From the NCBI GenBank assembly GCA_014281115.1, contig JACONQ010000015.1, positions 310,001 through 374,000 of the forward strand: 64,000 nucleotides of DNA, written 5' to 3'. The notes under the pieces were generated by a model that was not told where the DNA came from, made no database searches, and saw only the letters and a list, made by a program, of their open reading frames with translations. Positions within the stretch are counted from its first letter, which is position 1; each line of letters opens with the position of its first letter. Below, one piece after another: positions 46,905 through 61,943 of this stretch. The translations under genes were made by a program, and so were the position numbers. The stretch comes from Laburnicola sp. R22_1 (Eukaryota; Ascomycota; Dothideomycetes; Pleosporales; Didymosphaeriaceae).

Positions 46905-47281
46905 AGTGAAGTGGAGCGAGTAGGAATTGGGTATCTGAATGGGGCGCTGCAGTCAAGCGGTTCGGCCGGGCGTGGGTGCGGGCAGAATATGAGGGGCGCT
47001 GGTGTTGTCGTCGCGGGCGAAGTTTTAAGGGCTGGGATATGGCTCGTGTAAACAGCTTGGGCTAGCGGCGGCCCGTGCGCCGCCAGGCAGGCAGGCAGGC
47101 AGGCAGGCAGGTGCATCCGAGGTCAGTCCCATCACCATCCAGCGTCCAGACGGCAGCAACAGAGCTTGACCTGTCCAACCACCCCGACTGCGAACGGGCC
47201 CGCCGCTGTCGAGACGCGCGGAGAGATGACGCGCCTGCTACCTGCCCGCCAGCCCATTGTCCGCGCCTGCACCTGCCGAAG
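46905..47281. promoter_or_regulatory. Shared upstream region of alpha-tubulin and Pga1-like genes
   Basis: 377 bp between two divergent start codons. It contains a CAGG tetranucleotide repeat at 47084-47111. Promoter elements are inferred from position only. Confidence 0.5.
47084..47111. repeat. Microsatellite (CAGG)7
   Basis: Seven perfect CAGG units lie in the divergent promoter. Confidence 0.97.
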
Positions 47282-48092
47282 ATGCGCGCCATTGCCTGGT
47301 TGCTCGCCACCCTTGCCTGCCTCTTGACAGTGAATGCCAACGTAGAGAAGACGATATTCCTCGCTCCCGGCCCAGCGGCCCTTCCCAATGTCCACCCCAG
47401 CCTAGACGACCTGCGTCTGGACACCCTCGAGCCGGCACAGCTGCCCATCCTCGCGACACAGCTGTCTGTCCAGTTCCCCACCCATTCAGCGCCCCGCGGC
47501 CTGGAGTCCTGGTACCTTCTGCGTGGCCTTGAAGACGGGCGGAGGTACGAGGTGCGCATATGCTGGCCGGCATTTGTGAGTGTTGAGCCTTCTACTCCCG
47601 CTATGTTTCCTGGTTTTGCTGCAGCATCGCCGTGGAAGCTACGCATCTTTGTTTGCCAGCGCCCGTTTGCTGACGGAAGCTCAGCAACCCACAGACTTCT
47701 GGCTAGACACGTTCCCCATCACTACCGTCTTTAACACCCCAGCCCTCATATCCTCCCTCGCCGAGTACAGCGAACAGCGGCAGTCACCACAGCTGCAAAG
47801 CCTAGTTCACACGCTAGAGACGCCCACGGCACCTCAATCACTACTGTTTCTACGCGTCCAGGCTGCAGCGTCCTATTATTCGACCAACCAGACATTGATG
47901 AAACATCCTCACCCGGTGGATGCTGACATCATTCTTGATCCCTTCATATTCAACGTCTTGCCCCGCTCGCTAGGACCCACGGCTATATACATCACTATCG
48001 TCTCGGTGGGCGCCTGGTTCCTCTCAGGATATATATATCGCTGGATTTTGGCCGTCGCAGACGAGTTAGAAGAGAACGAACACCAGGAGTGA
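47282..48092 (+). CDS. Pga1-like ER protein (GPI mannosyltransferase II co-activator), 233 aa
   Basis: Exon 1 is 47282-47575 and exon 2 is 47685-48092; the 109-bp intron has donor GTGAGT, branch TGCTGACG and acceptor TCAG. Residues 1-19 are a signal peptide (MRAIAWLLATLACLLTVNA), followed by NVEKTIFLAP, a lumenal domain with YEVRICWPAFQPTDFWLD spanning the splice junction, and one C-terminal transmembrane segment (TAIYITIVSVGAWFLSGYIY) with a short charged tail. This layout and the EKTIFLAP and RICWPA patterns fit Pga1, the partner of the second GPI mannosyltransferase in the ER. The name is from recall of the family, not a search. Without it, call it a type I ER membrane protein. Confidence 0.8.
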
Positions 48093-48103
48093 AAGCCTGC
48101 AGC

Positions 48104-48701
48104 ATGTCCGCGGCCGCTGGAGCTCCACCGCCTCCGGTATGTTGGAACTGTCACGCCTATTTGCATATCTCTCCTGGGAAACACTCACTGATTTGTGTTT
48201 CGTCCTTCAGCCGCCACCTCCACCTCCACCTCCGCCTAAGTCGTTTGATGCGCTTCCTACGGAGCTGCTACTGAACATTATCGAGTTTCTAAGCCACGAT
48301 GTACGTATATAACATCTGTAGGATCCAGACTACTTACCCAAGTGAATGTAACTGATTTGTGTCCCAACTGTCAGGATTACCTGAACTTCGCCATGGCAAT
48401 CTACCCAATCCTGCGATCCTACGGACTCGTACCAGCCCTCACTCCCGAGATATACGAGAGTATCACCCAGCGGGTGCCGATTCCGAACTCGCAAGCGAAG
48501 GACCGCCGCGAGGATAGCGGGGGATCGTTTCGATTACCCATGGAGCTGAACTCCCAGATTATGGATTACCTCGAGCCAGCGGATCGGATAGCGTGGATAT
48601 TCTCGCACCGAGAGATGTTCTGGAGGTATTTTCAAGGGTTGAGCGGAGAAACGAAAATGCTTCTCTCCAAACGCGCGGGCAAAAAGACTCCAGACAAGTA
48701 A
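48104..48701 (+). CDS. Small F-box-like protein, 149 aa, two introns, two F-box-like segments
   Basis: Exons are 48104-48136, 48211-48300 and 48375-48701, with GT..AG introns of 74 bp each. The start lies only 11 bp after the stop of the Pga1-like gene. The N-terminus is Ala/Pro-rich, with a run of Pro split across intron 1. Residues 24-53 fit an F-box (FDALPTELLLNIIEFLSHD then DYLNFAMAIYPILRSYG). A second segment near residues 93-122 (FRLPMELNSQIMDYLEPADR) again starts with the F-box pattern LPxEL..I.dYL. There is no other domain. Possible Skp1-binding adaptor; function unknown. The exon model is inferred from consensus sites and frame. Confidence 0.72.
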
Positions 48702-50762
48702 GGTAGGAGAGACAAGCACTCGTTATGTTTTGAGAGAGTGTGGTGCTTGAGGTTTCTTAATAGATTATAGAGTGGACACTAGTTGGGCACTAGCTCTACA
48801 TTCATGGATTATGTTGGATGGTGGGCGACTCTAAGGTCCGTAGTAACAATTCAGAGTGTGCCAAGGTTATCATTTGGTACCAATGACTTAATAGCATGCG
48901 TAATACTGTTACATTCCCGTGACATGGTTAGTTGCCATTGCGCTGGGACAAATTGTTTCTGTCTCATCGTTCTCCAGATTTTAGACTCGTGTTCAATGAC
49001 GCCAGCCGTCACTATGGGACCATGGTGTCAAACATGTGATCTAGCCCCGGAATCTGTCTATAAAAGCCTGCCCGGCTACCATAATTCCTTCGACACACTT
49101 CCTCATCCAGAGCCTGGGATGCTAAAACAGTGGCGAACATTCCACATGGCTTGTTTCCTGGAAAAAGATGGACCCTATTATCAACATGTCCTTTTCTTCG
49201 CTTGGAAAATCGCAGTTGATGTGCCGTTCCTGGACTGACACGCCCTCTTCCGATACAAAAACGAGACTAGAAGTAGAGAAATGTTCCTGGAGGGATGTTC
49301 GGTGGGTATCTATCGGGTATCGACTCTGTACCCGGAAGCTGGGTCTACGCTTTTTCGGTATCGCATGCGCTCCTTGCTGTCTTTGCCAAAGGGAGCGTGC
49401 AGCAATGTTAAAAAGGGTGGTTACAGTGGCTATGCTGCACCTTGTTTGGTCACAAAGACATGGCTCAGATATCCATGCCAGACACCGGCCTGGAAGATTC
49501 CGGAGGTCCAGGCGTCAATGTCGATGTTGCGTTCCGAGGTGGATTTCGAGAAAGTTGAAAAAAAATCGGTGCCAAAGATTGGCTATGGGGTTTGGGGACT
49601 GAAAACATGTGTGTACTCGGTGCATGGTTGCGGGTCGCTCATGTAGTCGCATGAGGATGAGTCGAAAATTCAGCGTTTCGGGGCGATATGGGAGGACTCC
49701 GGCGGTTCCTGGTCTCACATCGGTAAATTCACGAGAGAAAGGAGCCATGTGAGTGAGCTGTGCTGGATTGTTCCAAACCCAGTTTTTGTGCGTACAGAAC
49801 ACGAAGAATAAAAACGACAGGGAACGGTAAAATGCGTTTCAACTGATGTCAACTCGGGCTCTAAAACCATTACGCACTAGTGCAGATGCTTGGAGTGTCT
49901 GTGTCGTCCCCCTTACAACTAAAATCATCATGTATTCGCGATCATGTGAGGGAGCACAGAAAGTTCAAGTCAGACACAATTCAATTTATGTTTGTGGAAA
50001 GGACACGGCGCATTCGAGATACCAGTGAGATTGGTGCGCCGAACCCGGAATGCAGAAGTCATGCTAGCGTTGAAACTTATCGAGCAAAGAATGCTGTCTC
50101 GTTTGGGCTGCTGAACTTTCTCGGATGGTGGATCTGAATTGAGACAACACCGAGTTCATAGAGCTCAATCTCTCGTCGAAAAGAATCATGGGAACTGAAG
50201 ATCCTGCTCAAAGAACAGACAACTACTGCTTCATGCTTTCGCCCGGCGAAGTCTTGAAAATATAAGAAGAAGAAGAAGGACTTATGTTGCGGCTGTTTCT
50301 CGATATGTAACAGGTGCATCGCACTTTCGGGTGTCTAGTCTGATTCTTCGATCTACTTAACAAGTCCAAAGTCGACGCATCTGCAACGGAGTCTACACCC
50401 AATGTACGATACTCATATGTGCCATCGTAAAGAGCACTTCCTACTCAAATACTGTGGAAAGCGAGACGCGCATGTTGGATCTAGCACAGTTTCTCCACGC
50501 AGCAGACCTGCCGTCCATCCGACCAGCCATCCGACTCAGACTTCGAAAAAGCTTCACTTTACAATAATGGAGATGTCTCGGCCAGTACTATTACAAACGC
50601 GAGTTCAGTTCGTATGAAGGTATAAGTACCTCCAGGTTCGCTTTTCAAACTTGGACACCTTCGCTTTTGAATTCGCCGCAGGGGGATTAAAAACTGCGAC
50701 CAGATGTTCGCATGTGTGGCCTTCGTGCTTGAGCAGACTAAAAGTCGATTTTCTCCCTTTGC

Positions 50763-51140
50763 TGAGCACTAAAAGACATATAACAACGCCAGATGTGCTG
50801 TCGCGAAAACATAGTGAATACGAAATTATGTTGGACCGCTGCCCGTTCCAGATACAGCCTGTAAGAAGACAAACCTCCAAAAAAAATCGAGCGTCTCGAT
50901 TGCATGTCTTGCGAACCGCAACATGAGTAGTAAACATGTCACCGTAGCCGTGAACTAAGCTCTGAGTACTAAAACAAACGCTGGAGTGTACAAATAATGT
51001 GCCGTCGCGAAAAAATAGAAGCGACAGGATCTTATGTTGGACTGCTGTCCGTTCCAGATATAGGATGTCAGAAGACAAACCTCCAAAAAAGTCGAGGCCC
51101 TCGATTGATGTCTTCTTGGGAACCGCAACATGAGTAATGA
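50763..51140. repeat. Diverged tandem repeat, two units, period about 200-204 bp
   Basis: The units start at 50763 (tgagcactaaaa) and 50963 (tgagtactaaaa). Both contain gtgc(t/c)gtcgcgaaaa, then ttatgttgga(c)cgctg.ccgttccagata, then agaagacaaacctccaaaaaa and gaaccgcaacatgagta. Confidence 0.85.
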
Positions 51141-51610
51141 AAATGGCCCGCTGCACGCTGCCATGCATCAAGTAAAATTCGCGCCACACATGTTAAATGG
51201 CTGGTCTTTCTAGAACAGCTGTAAAAGACTGACATTGTTTTTGTGCCTGGACATAAACCACTTTGCGCAAACCCTATGAGCGGTTCTGGCTCTGCACAAC
51301 GACGTTGCAATCCATACCGGGAAGCTCCTAATAGGATATCGCTGGGGATTATGCCGTTTTGGGGGGAAGGGGAAACAAGGCAGAAAAGGAACAGTCGTAT
51401 TCCTCATGTGGTCCTTTGTGCAGATTACTAGGTATTTAAGTCCTCCGCTCGGTGCGGTTGGAGAACGTGTCACCCGAGAAGAAACCCAGCCGAATCCAAA
51501 GTTTCTTTCCTAAAACCTATGTGGTTTTGTCGCAGAAAGACCACTGCACACTTTCAATGGCGGCGGAGATTGGAACCACACCACTTGACCCGAAAACTCC
51601 TGATTCGATA

Positions 51611-52000
51611 TATATGCAGATCAGTCCAACAGAGTCCTAAAACAACGAACGACTACTGCATGCCCAAACCACAGATCTTAAAGGCCGCCTGGGTATGTTG
51701 GACTCTTAAAAATATTGCGCGCACATCTTATGCCTCGAGCTGCCTTCTTACAAAATAAGCCATCTCCTACGTATGGGCGGTCCAGAACTCTATCACTACT
51801 TCCGTATATGCAGACCAGTCCAACGGAGTCCCAAAATAACGAAAGACCGGTGCATGCCCGAATCGAAAATTCAGAATCCAGCACGATATTTTAGACTCTC
51901 CAAAAATTGGGTATATCCCTTTAATGCCTTGAGCTGCCTCCTTGCAAAACATATGATGCTTTACGTATGGGCGGTCCAGAACTCCATCACTGCTCATGCG
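51611..52000. repeat. Diverged tandem repeat, two units, period 194 bp
   Basis: tatatgcaga(t/c)cagtccaac occurs at 51611 and 51805, and gtatgggcggtccagaactc at 51771 and 51965; both pairs are 194 bp apart. Between them are matching ttttagactct/ttggactctt and cttgagctgcctcctt blocks. Confidence 0.87.
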
Positions 52001-53830
52001 AAGAAGACGAAAATGGCAGAAATTGAATTTGATGTCCTGTCCCAGGTACCTCGTAGTCATACCACGAGTCCCACAGCCTTCGGGGTCTATATAAGAGCAG
52101 AAGTCAAAGAGATTGCAGTAAAAGCCATGTGAACCCGAATCTTCCACGCGAACAAAACGAGGTGGTGGTAAGACAAGTACCATGAATCTTCTTTGACAGG
52201 ACACTTGAAAATGCTGCAAATTTCATTCTCATGCTGCTCGGACCGCCTTGTGTGCTATATAAAACTTCCAAAACGAGAAGAATGGGAGACTGGGGTTCGG
52301 GTTCCATTACTGGCAGCAATTTCTCTCCTGGATCTGTTATCACAGTGATATGCATTCGCGCTCTAATCGCTCAAAGCATTACCCAAAAGAAAAGAAAATG
52401 TATAAAATGGCAGCAGGACGTTATGATGCTGCTCCCTGGAAGGCTCCACGTCCAAAAAAAAAACGCTTGAGATTATCCAAAATGGATCCAAATCACAGCG
52501 ACAAAGATCATATGTCTGGCCAGACAAGAAAAGGACAACAACATCTGGTCATGTCCACCCCTTGATTTCGCCACTACCCACGAACCCAAGACCAAAACTC
52601 TTGAGACAATCGACTGATGCTCGGGTAGCACACCGGCCGCGGGCAAGAACCGTCATCCATCGTAACATCGCAGCTGACGTTCACTATTTCTCAGCAACGC
52701 AGTGCCTCACTGTCGGCCGCGGATGCTAGGCATCATAATCATCATGTACAACGTACTTGCACCGTCAGCGTCAGAGTCGGAACCATCATGAGGTCAGATA
52801 ATACGGTACGACTGAAATGTCATGGAACGTGCCACTGTTACACCGACTCATGAATACGCAGCTTATCGTTTTTGTTCGGTGGGCCGGATGGAGACAACCG
52901 CAGACGAGCAGGTCCTCCCATGGATTTTTCATACAGAACTTTTGAACAGCGTCTCCCACATGATATAGCGTAGTGAGTGTTTTAAATCAGAAATTGACTG
53001 AATATGAAGGTAGAGAAGGAAGTACAGCAAGCAGTAAGATTTCTTAAATAGTCCTTGCCATAGCTATGCGTTTTTAGACCGCAGGCTGAGGCCTACATCC
53101 GGCTTTCATTAGGTACAGATCCAGACTGTAGCATCGTCTCAAAGCCTGCTGTAAATCGTTTGCCCGACTGTACTCTTGAGCCAATCACTCACGTCACATC
53201 GTATCCATCTTGTCTGGGTGGTCGCAGATTCGCAATATGCGGTCGCTACAGAGCAAAGGAATGTATACAGTCGTGGAACCTCGATTCGCCGAACAGTGTG
53301 GGGAAGTTGGCTCTTTGCCTGTTTTTCGTCCTTTTTTCAAGTCTTTGAATGCTCTTGGGCGATGAATTCAATCCTGTTGCTCATTGGTAGAGTTCGCCAT
53401 CGAGGTCCGACATCGAGGTCCGACGTCAGATGGCTAGATTGCAGCGACGCATTCTTATATCAACCAAGACGGCGATCACTTGTAGCTCGATAGTTAGCAT
53501 ATGATTATGGCCACCGTGCCGACAACCTATAAAGAGGATAGAATCCGTGGATTGGAGAGTGAGCTCCGTAATCGGTACACTGCAACTTCTGACGCACAGA
53601 GAGATTGTACAACAAGGCACATGCAAGAATAAGCAAAACTGAAATGCCTCTCGAATTCTGTACACAGGCGGACTAATGTCACAATGGAACCCCAGCGGCG
53701 ACTCATGCACCGAGCCCACGGCCCTCTTGATCTGATATATAGCACCCAAACAGTACCAAATGAAATGTTGACCCAAGGAAAAGAGGTATAGGTATTGGTG
53801 TCTGTATGATGCAATCAAGGCGTCGAACAT

Positions 53831-54665
53831 TTATTCGTCGTTGAGCTTCTCCCGCGCGGGGAGGTGTTTCTCCGACTTGCTTTGGACCATCATGCCAGGC
53901 TTGAATGTGATGGGCTCCGTTCCTTGTTTCTGTGGAGATTGGTATCAGCATGGGGTCCGAGGGAAAAAGCAACAGAGCTCTTATCGCGTTGGAGCTGCGT
54001 ACCTTCATGTATTCCTCAGTAGCCTCTTGCCACTCCTTGGTCATGGTGCGCGGTCGCACGGGGTTCGCGAACAAGCGAGTGATGGAGAAGACAACGACGG
54101 CAGCGGCGATGCAGCCAGCACTTAGGAAGAAGACCTTGCGGCCCTCATCCGGCGGCGGGGCCCGGCGCGGACCATGGGGACCGAAGGCAATGTAGTATGC
54201 TGTGCAAGAGACAAGGGTTAGCTTTGCATGTCCATACACAGCTAACGAGAGCTCGAGTTGCCGGCACAGCTCAGAGCTACATATGCCTCGGGTTGCCGGT
54301 ACACGTTTCAGCGATACGTGTCTGAGCATCGCGAATGGGCCGGCGCGTCACCCGGCTCCTTCCAGCACCCCATGCTGACTGTGAGATATGTACGCACCAA
54401 CTTTCTTCTCCTGCAGGGTCATCTCCTTCCAATCCACCTTCATGCGGTCCCTAAGCGACATCCACAAGTCGGCCTGCTCCTGAGGAGGCATGTCATCCCA
54501 TCGCTTCTCGATATTGGCGAGGGTCGGGTTCGAAATGGCGTGGCTGGCCTGGCGGATCTGCTGCTGCTGCTGAAGGCAGGCGGCGGGTGCGATGCGGATA
54601 GCTTGACGTGTCGCAGAGGCTGGGACGAGGGACCCCGAGGCCCGGATGACCGAGGAGCGCAGCAT
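53831..54665 (-). CDS. cox5: Cytochrome c oxidase subunit 5 (COX5, homologue of mammalian COX4), 187 aa
   Basis: Exons (minus strand) are 54398-54665, 54003-54199 and 53831-53929; introns are 198 and 73 bp, GT..AG. The first 40 residues are a basic, Ser/Gln-rich mitochondrial presequence (MLRSSVIRASGSLVPASATR). The mature part has RWDDMPPQEQADLW, then KKVAYYIAFGPHGPR spanning the first junction, and one transmembrane helix (VFFLSAGCIAAAVVVFSITRLF). The region PRTMTKEWQEATEEYMK and a C-terminal tail ending in EKLNDE follow. This is the nuclear-encoded inner-membrane subunit of respiratory complex IV. Length and motifs are typical for fungi. Confidence 0.94.
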
Positions 54666-57234
<2,569 letters not shown>

Positions 57235-58980
57235 GAATCAGGACAGAATCAGGCAACGCCAAAACTGTAGGATGAGGATGGTTGAGAGTTACACTTGACG
57301 ACAGTAAGGGTTTGGGAAAACATCAATGAGTTTATGTCACACGGTAGACACTATTAAATACAATAATCATATGAGATTCACTTGTGCCACTGCCACTGTA
57401 TTTTATTAATTGTAGTCATCTGCTACATACTAGTCTTTCTATTTGCCGTAATTTCTAGCCTATTGTATAATAGCTCGCTTCAGAGAAAGACCCGTGCTCC
57501 TGTGAGGAGACATCATGCAAGTGTTCGCGACAGTACTTCTGTGGTTGCAGTACTATGATATTCCTGTAGCTTGTTCCATCTGCTTTTGTATTAGTTAACC
57601 TAGATTAAATTCTTATTTGGAGAGGTCTGGAACTGTGCAGAGACTCCTGTTTAGGCATGATGAACTAGGCGGTAAAATGCGGGAGATTACGGAAAGCAAA
57701 TTGTCCGATTTTCGGCTACGGAGAATGTCGAAATTCTGCACGTTTATTTGCCAGTCCCTTCCAGTTTGTCTTCACTCACGTAGAATCCTCCGATAAAATT
57801 CATGCAATTTTAAGGGATCGAAGGGTTGTAGAGCTCGAGGACAAACGTGTGCAGACAAGTATCGTATATTGTACATCCTACACTAACTCAGCCCTTAGCA
57901 GACTTTCCATTTGTGTGTTCGTCCTCTATAAAAGATTAGAAGATAGTTCCCAATTCGTTGTCCTTTGCGTACGTGGTCAGGAGCATGGCTTGACATTGTT
58001 TGGGAGATTTTGAGGATAGGAGCTATTCCTAAAGAGGTTTAGCGGATCGCACGCCAAGCCTGTCATGTCGATGCGCTCGAAGTCCATTGACTATTCCTTG
58101 ACCCTTCCTACCAAGCTGTAATTCAACAAAGTTAGCACTCTGCGCCTGGCTCTTGCCTTGTTCTATTACTCCCTCCAAGGGCATTACCGGCATATTGACG
58201 ACAAAAAACGCGGCTGCTCGCGCGTTTGTGTTGACGACTCGGCGTTCGCATCACGGGACCTGTGGATCGGGGGTTCGTTGGACAGGCATGACTTCACGCT
58301 CATACTGATTGAGTTTGTCGGGTAACAGCTAACAGATGCATTAGCGCGGACTCTACGCTAGTTGAGAGAACAGCTCCAATACCATCCGAAGGCCGAAGAT
58401 TTATCGCGCTTAGCTTTGGCGCGCGGCCAAAGCAGAAGTCCTCATTCGCAGCTACAAGTTCAACGAGGCCATGAGAGCGAGCTGGTAAAGTAAGTCAGAA
58501 TCTGTCGCTTATGCCACGGAGATGTATGTCTCTTGCCGGACCACGACACTTGCTCTTCGAGCAATGATGCCCCTTTCTCGAGGTGAGGGTAGCAGACATC
58601 ATTTTCATCCGAATTTCGTCTTGCATCAAGTTCGGCATCGGCTTTGTCCTGATGACCTATGCCACAAAAGCTACCCTCGACATCCATACCCTATTCATCC
58701 AGTAGTGGGCCAGTATCTTGGGTCACGTTCTGCGTGAAAATCTGCCGAAAAATCGCCTCAGATGAGACTCAAGCACAATACACTTTTCACCATCGAATAT
58801 CCCACTCACCGGAAATTTTGAAGCTTCCTCTATACGCAGCCGGCTTGCAACTGCATTCGTCATCACTGAGCTTCACCCTCTGCAATCTACAACGCTCTGC
58901 GATTCGGTCATATGCTTACCAATTACTCAGACCCACGGACACCCCCGGTGTGTATCGAGACCACCTCACCATACCGCGCC
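57235..58980. other. Intergenic region between GAPDH and Hda1
   Basis: 1.75 kb containing the GAPDH 3' region and the Hda1 upstream region. Open frames of 71-112 codons near 58460-58997 have no recognisable domain; the last one overlaps the Hda1 start in another frame. Confidence 0.55.
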
Positions 58981-61943
58981 ATGGCCGCCATAGCTGAAGA
59001 CATCATGGTTCTGGCAGACGAGGACGAAGCCATGGAATCCATAGAACAAACCAACGGAAATAACGATCATGGCGCTACAGTCGATCCCTCGAAGCTCTTG
59101 TTTCACACTAATTCGCAAAATGTTCTGTCGCCAAAACTTCCTTTCCATGGCCTGGGCCCATCCTTGAAAGCGTCACCCCCACGAAAACACTTGCACATAC
59201 GGGATCATTCCGACCGTCCTCACCTAAGTAGCGTCTCAGATTCGCGTCACCGCAGGAGTTCCCCGCCAGTGGATCTTGATGCTATGGACATTACCCCCCC
59301 TCGTTCTACCCTTATCCAGGTGCGTGTGGCACCGCCGCCAAGGTTCGAACCTCTGCCGTATCCGTCTTCGAGAACAGGATTGGTGTACGACGACCGAATG
59401 AGGTTTCATGCGGAATTTCCAGACTTTTTGTCCAACCCCGACGACATTCATCCTGAGGATCCGCGCCGGATTTACGAGATTTTCAGGGAAATATGTGAAG
59501 CTGGCTTAGTACAAGCATCAACCGATATCGATGATGAGGAAGCAGATGAAAATCAATGTTGGAGGATTCACGTAAGACATGCTACTGAAGCTGAAGTTTG
59601 TCTGGTGCACACTCCCGAGCATTTTACCTTCGTTGAGGGTCTCCAAGGTATGTAACTGGATGCTTGGCAACGAGATGATATCTTAACCCTATTCCAGACC
59701 TACCAGCAAGTGAGCTGAAGGAGCTTTCCGACAAACTCGATTCAATCTATTTCAACAGTGCAACGTACGATAGCGCGATGTTAGCGGCGGGAGGCGCGAT
59801 CGAGGCCTGCAGAGCTGTTGTGCTCGGTCACGTCCGGAACGCCATTGCAATCATACGGCCGCCAGGTCACCATGCAGAGAGTGACGCACCTTCTGGATTT
59901 TGCATATTCAATAATGTGCCTATTGCCGCGAGAGTGTGCCAAAAAGACTTCCCGGAAACTTGTCGGAAAGTCTTGATACTCGATTGGGACGTACACCACG
60001 GCAACGGGGTGCAGCATGCCTTCTATGACGACCCAAACGTCCTGTATATCTCATTGCACGTGTTCAAAGGCGGTCACTTTTATCCGAATCTCCCCGATGG
60101 CGACCTCACATACTGTGGCGAGGGACCAGGCTTAGGACGCAACGTCAATATTCCTTGGGAGGATCACGGCATGGGCGACGCTGAATATATATACGCCTTC
60201 CAACAGGTGGTGATGCCTATTGCAACGGAATTTGACCCCGACCTGGTCATAATATCCGCTGGATTCGACGCTGCTGAAGGAGACGTCCTAGGCGGCTGTC
60301 ATGTCACCCCAGCCTGTTATGCCCATATGACCCATATGCTCATGCGAATAGCACAAGGGAAGATCACCGTATGCCTCGAAGGAGGCTACAATCTACGATC
60401 CATTGCGCGGTCTGCTCTAGCAGTCACAAGAACGCTCATGCTGCAACCGCCAGATCGGCTCGCAGAAAACCTGGAGCCGAACCAATCTGCTGTGCGCACG
60501 ATAGAACTTGTCAAGCACCAGCAGTCAAAGTTCTGGAAGTGCTTATACCCTAAGCATGTTGATCGGGCTGATCCCAACTTCAGAGCTACCAAGCGCTTAC
60601 ACGAGGTCTTGAGGACGTATCAAAGTCAAAACTTGGCTGAAGAGCATCATATGACTCCTTTACCAATTAACAAAAATGGAATAGCAGAGACATTTGAGCA
60701 CAATGTGGTTGCCACGTAGGTGTATACATCCAGCTAGAGCTCCTTTGTACTAACGTGAGCAGGCCTGAATTCATGGAGGAACACCCATTGCTCGTCATCT
60801 TTCACGACCCACCGACACTGACTACCACTCCGGACCCTGTGACCGGCAAGACAGAACTCCACAACATGTGGCTGGTATGTATTTGCGCACAGTCTTACAC
60901 TGTATAGCCACTGACGAAGAACGCGAAGACTGATATTGTGGAAAAGGAGTACATCGGATGGGCGATCGAGAATGGCTTCCAAGTCGTTGATGTGAATATT
61001 CCGAGAATAGTCTCGATAGAAGATGTAAGCTTACAATATGTACCTTTTCGCGGGAGCTATCACTTACCTGGCCAGGACGACGGAAGCTATGTTAGCGCCG
61101 ACAGCAGTGACGCCAGAGCGCAGCAAACTCGGGAACTTGCTGCCTACATCTGGGAAAACTATATCGAGTAAGTAGAACGCACACAAGCGTGTGACATGTC
61201 TGACCCTATGATAGGCCATACGCAGCAACACAAGTATATTTTATAGGGATTGGAGCGGCGTATATCGGCTTGGTCGATTTATTAGGTAACATTCGTAAGT
61301 TTTTTTTTCCTCGCGTAGAAGGATGCACAATTCTAATACGTATAGTAGAAAGCGCTACCGATGACGAAAGCATTGTCCAGCATCTCTTCGCGTTTGTCGC
61401 CGATACTTCCATACAATCCATCCGAGCCACTGATGATAGCGTTCATGACTGGTACCAGCGGGTATGTTGAAGAACCACAGCCTCTTTTATACTCATCTGA
61501 CGTTTCAATTTCGTTAGCACACCCACATCTACGTCCAAGATGAGCACCTAGTATGGGATCGAAACCGCGTACGCAAATTGCGCAAGAAATGGGGCAACCT
61601 TATCCGCTCCGAGAAGAACAATATTAACAGCATGCTCGGCCATCATCTCAAAGAAGTGCAGAAGTTGCTCTTGGAGAAGAAGACCGAGTTTGAGGAGCAA
61701 GATCAGCTGCTGAAAACGAGTCTTGCTAGCAGCGCGAGCGCGAGACAGGGACGCCGAAGCCCTGCTTTACCCACCAGCAGCAGAATGCAGTCTCCAAGAC
61801 AGGCAAGCGTGCCCATTGCGCGGAATGGTGACAAGATGCCGCCCGTGGGATTCTTCAGTGTAGGCGGAAATAGTCCGCGCATAGGGACCAATAGTCCTAG
61901 GAGCCCGAGGAGTCCGTTACGGCAGGATTTCCGACGCGGCTGA
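58981..61943 (+). CDS. hda1: Class II histone deacetylase Hda1 with C-terminal Arb2 domain, about 868 aa
   Basis: The chosen start, ATG 58981, has the better context (gcgccATGg); an in-frame ATG at 58912 would add 23 aa. Exons: 58981-59647, 59698-60715, 60763-60874, 60929-61024, 61076-61167, 61215-61294, 61346-61461, 61518-61943. Deacetylase residues are intact: RPPGHHAES near residue 276, LDWDVHHGNGVQH near 317, SAGFDAAEGDVLGG near 408 and LEGGYN near 448. The Arb2-like domain spans about residues 575-750 (VIFHDPP, then YFIGIGAAYIGLVDLLGN), followed by a coiled coil and a Ser/Pro-rich basic tail. It removes acetyl groups from histones in repressive chromatin. The acceptor at 60928 and the two 51-bp introns (61025-61075, 61295-61345) are less certain because reading through keeps the frame open. 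Confidence 0.93.

Larger units (their letters stand above)
48702..53830. other. Gene-poor 5.1-kb region with diverged tandem repeats
   Basis: Composition is near normal, not RIP-like. Many open frames of 60-190 codons occur on both strands, but none has a recognisable domain, intron structure or convincing start. Two sets of diverged direct repeats (period about 200 bp) lie at 50763-51140 and 51611-52000. I consider it non-coding or decayed. Confidence 0.6.

Noticed and set aside
49168..51473. Several frames of 120-194 codons on both strands
   Set aside because: No domain, no consistent start or splice pattern, and they overlap the diverged tandem repeats.
59342..59360. ggttcgaacc resembling a tRNA T-loop
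   Set aside because: It lies inside the Hda1 coding exon and no acceptor, D or anticodon stem pairs around it.
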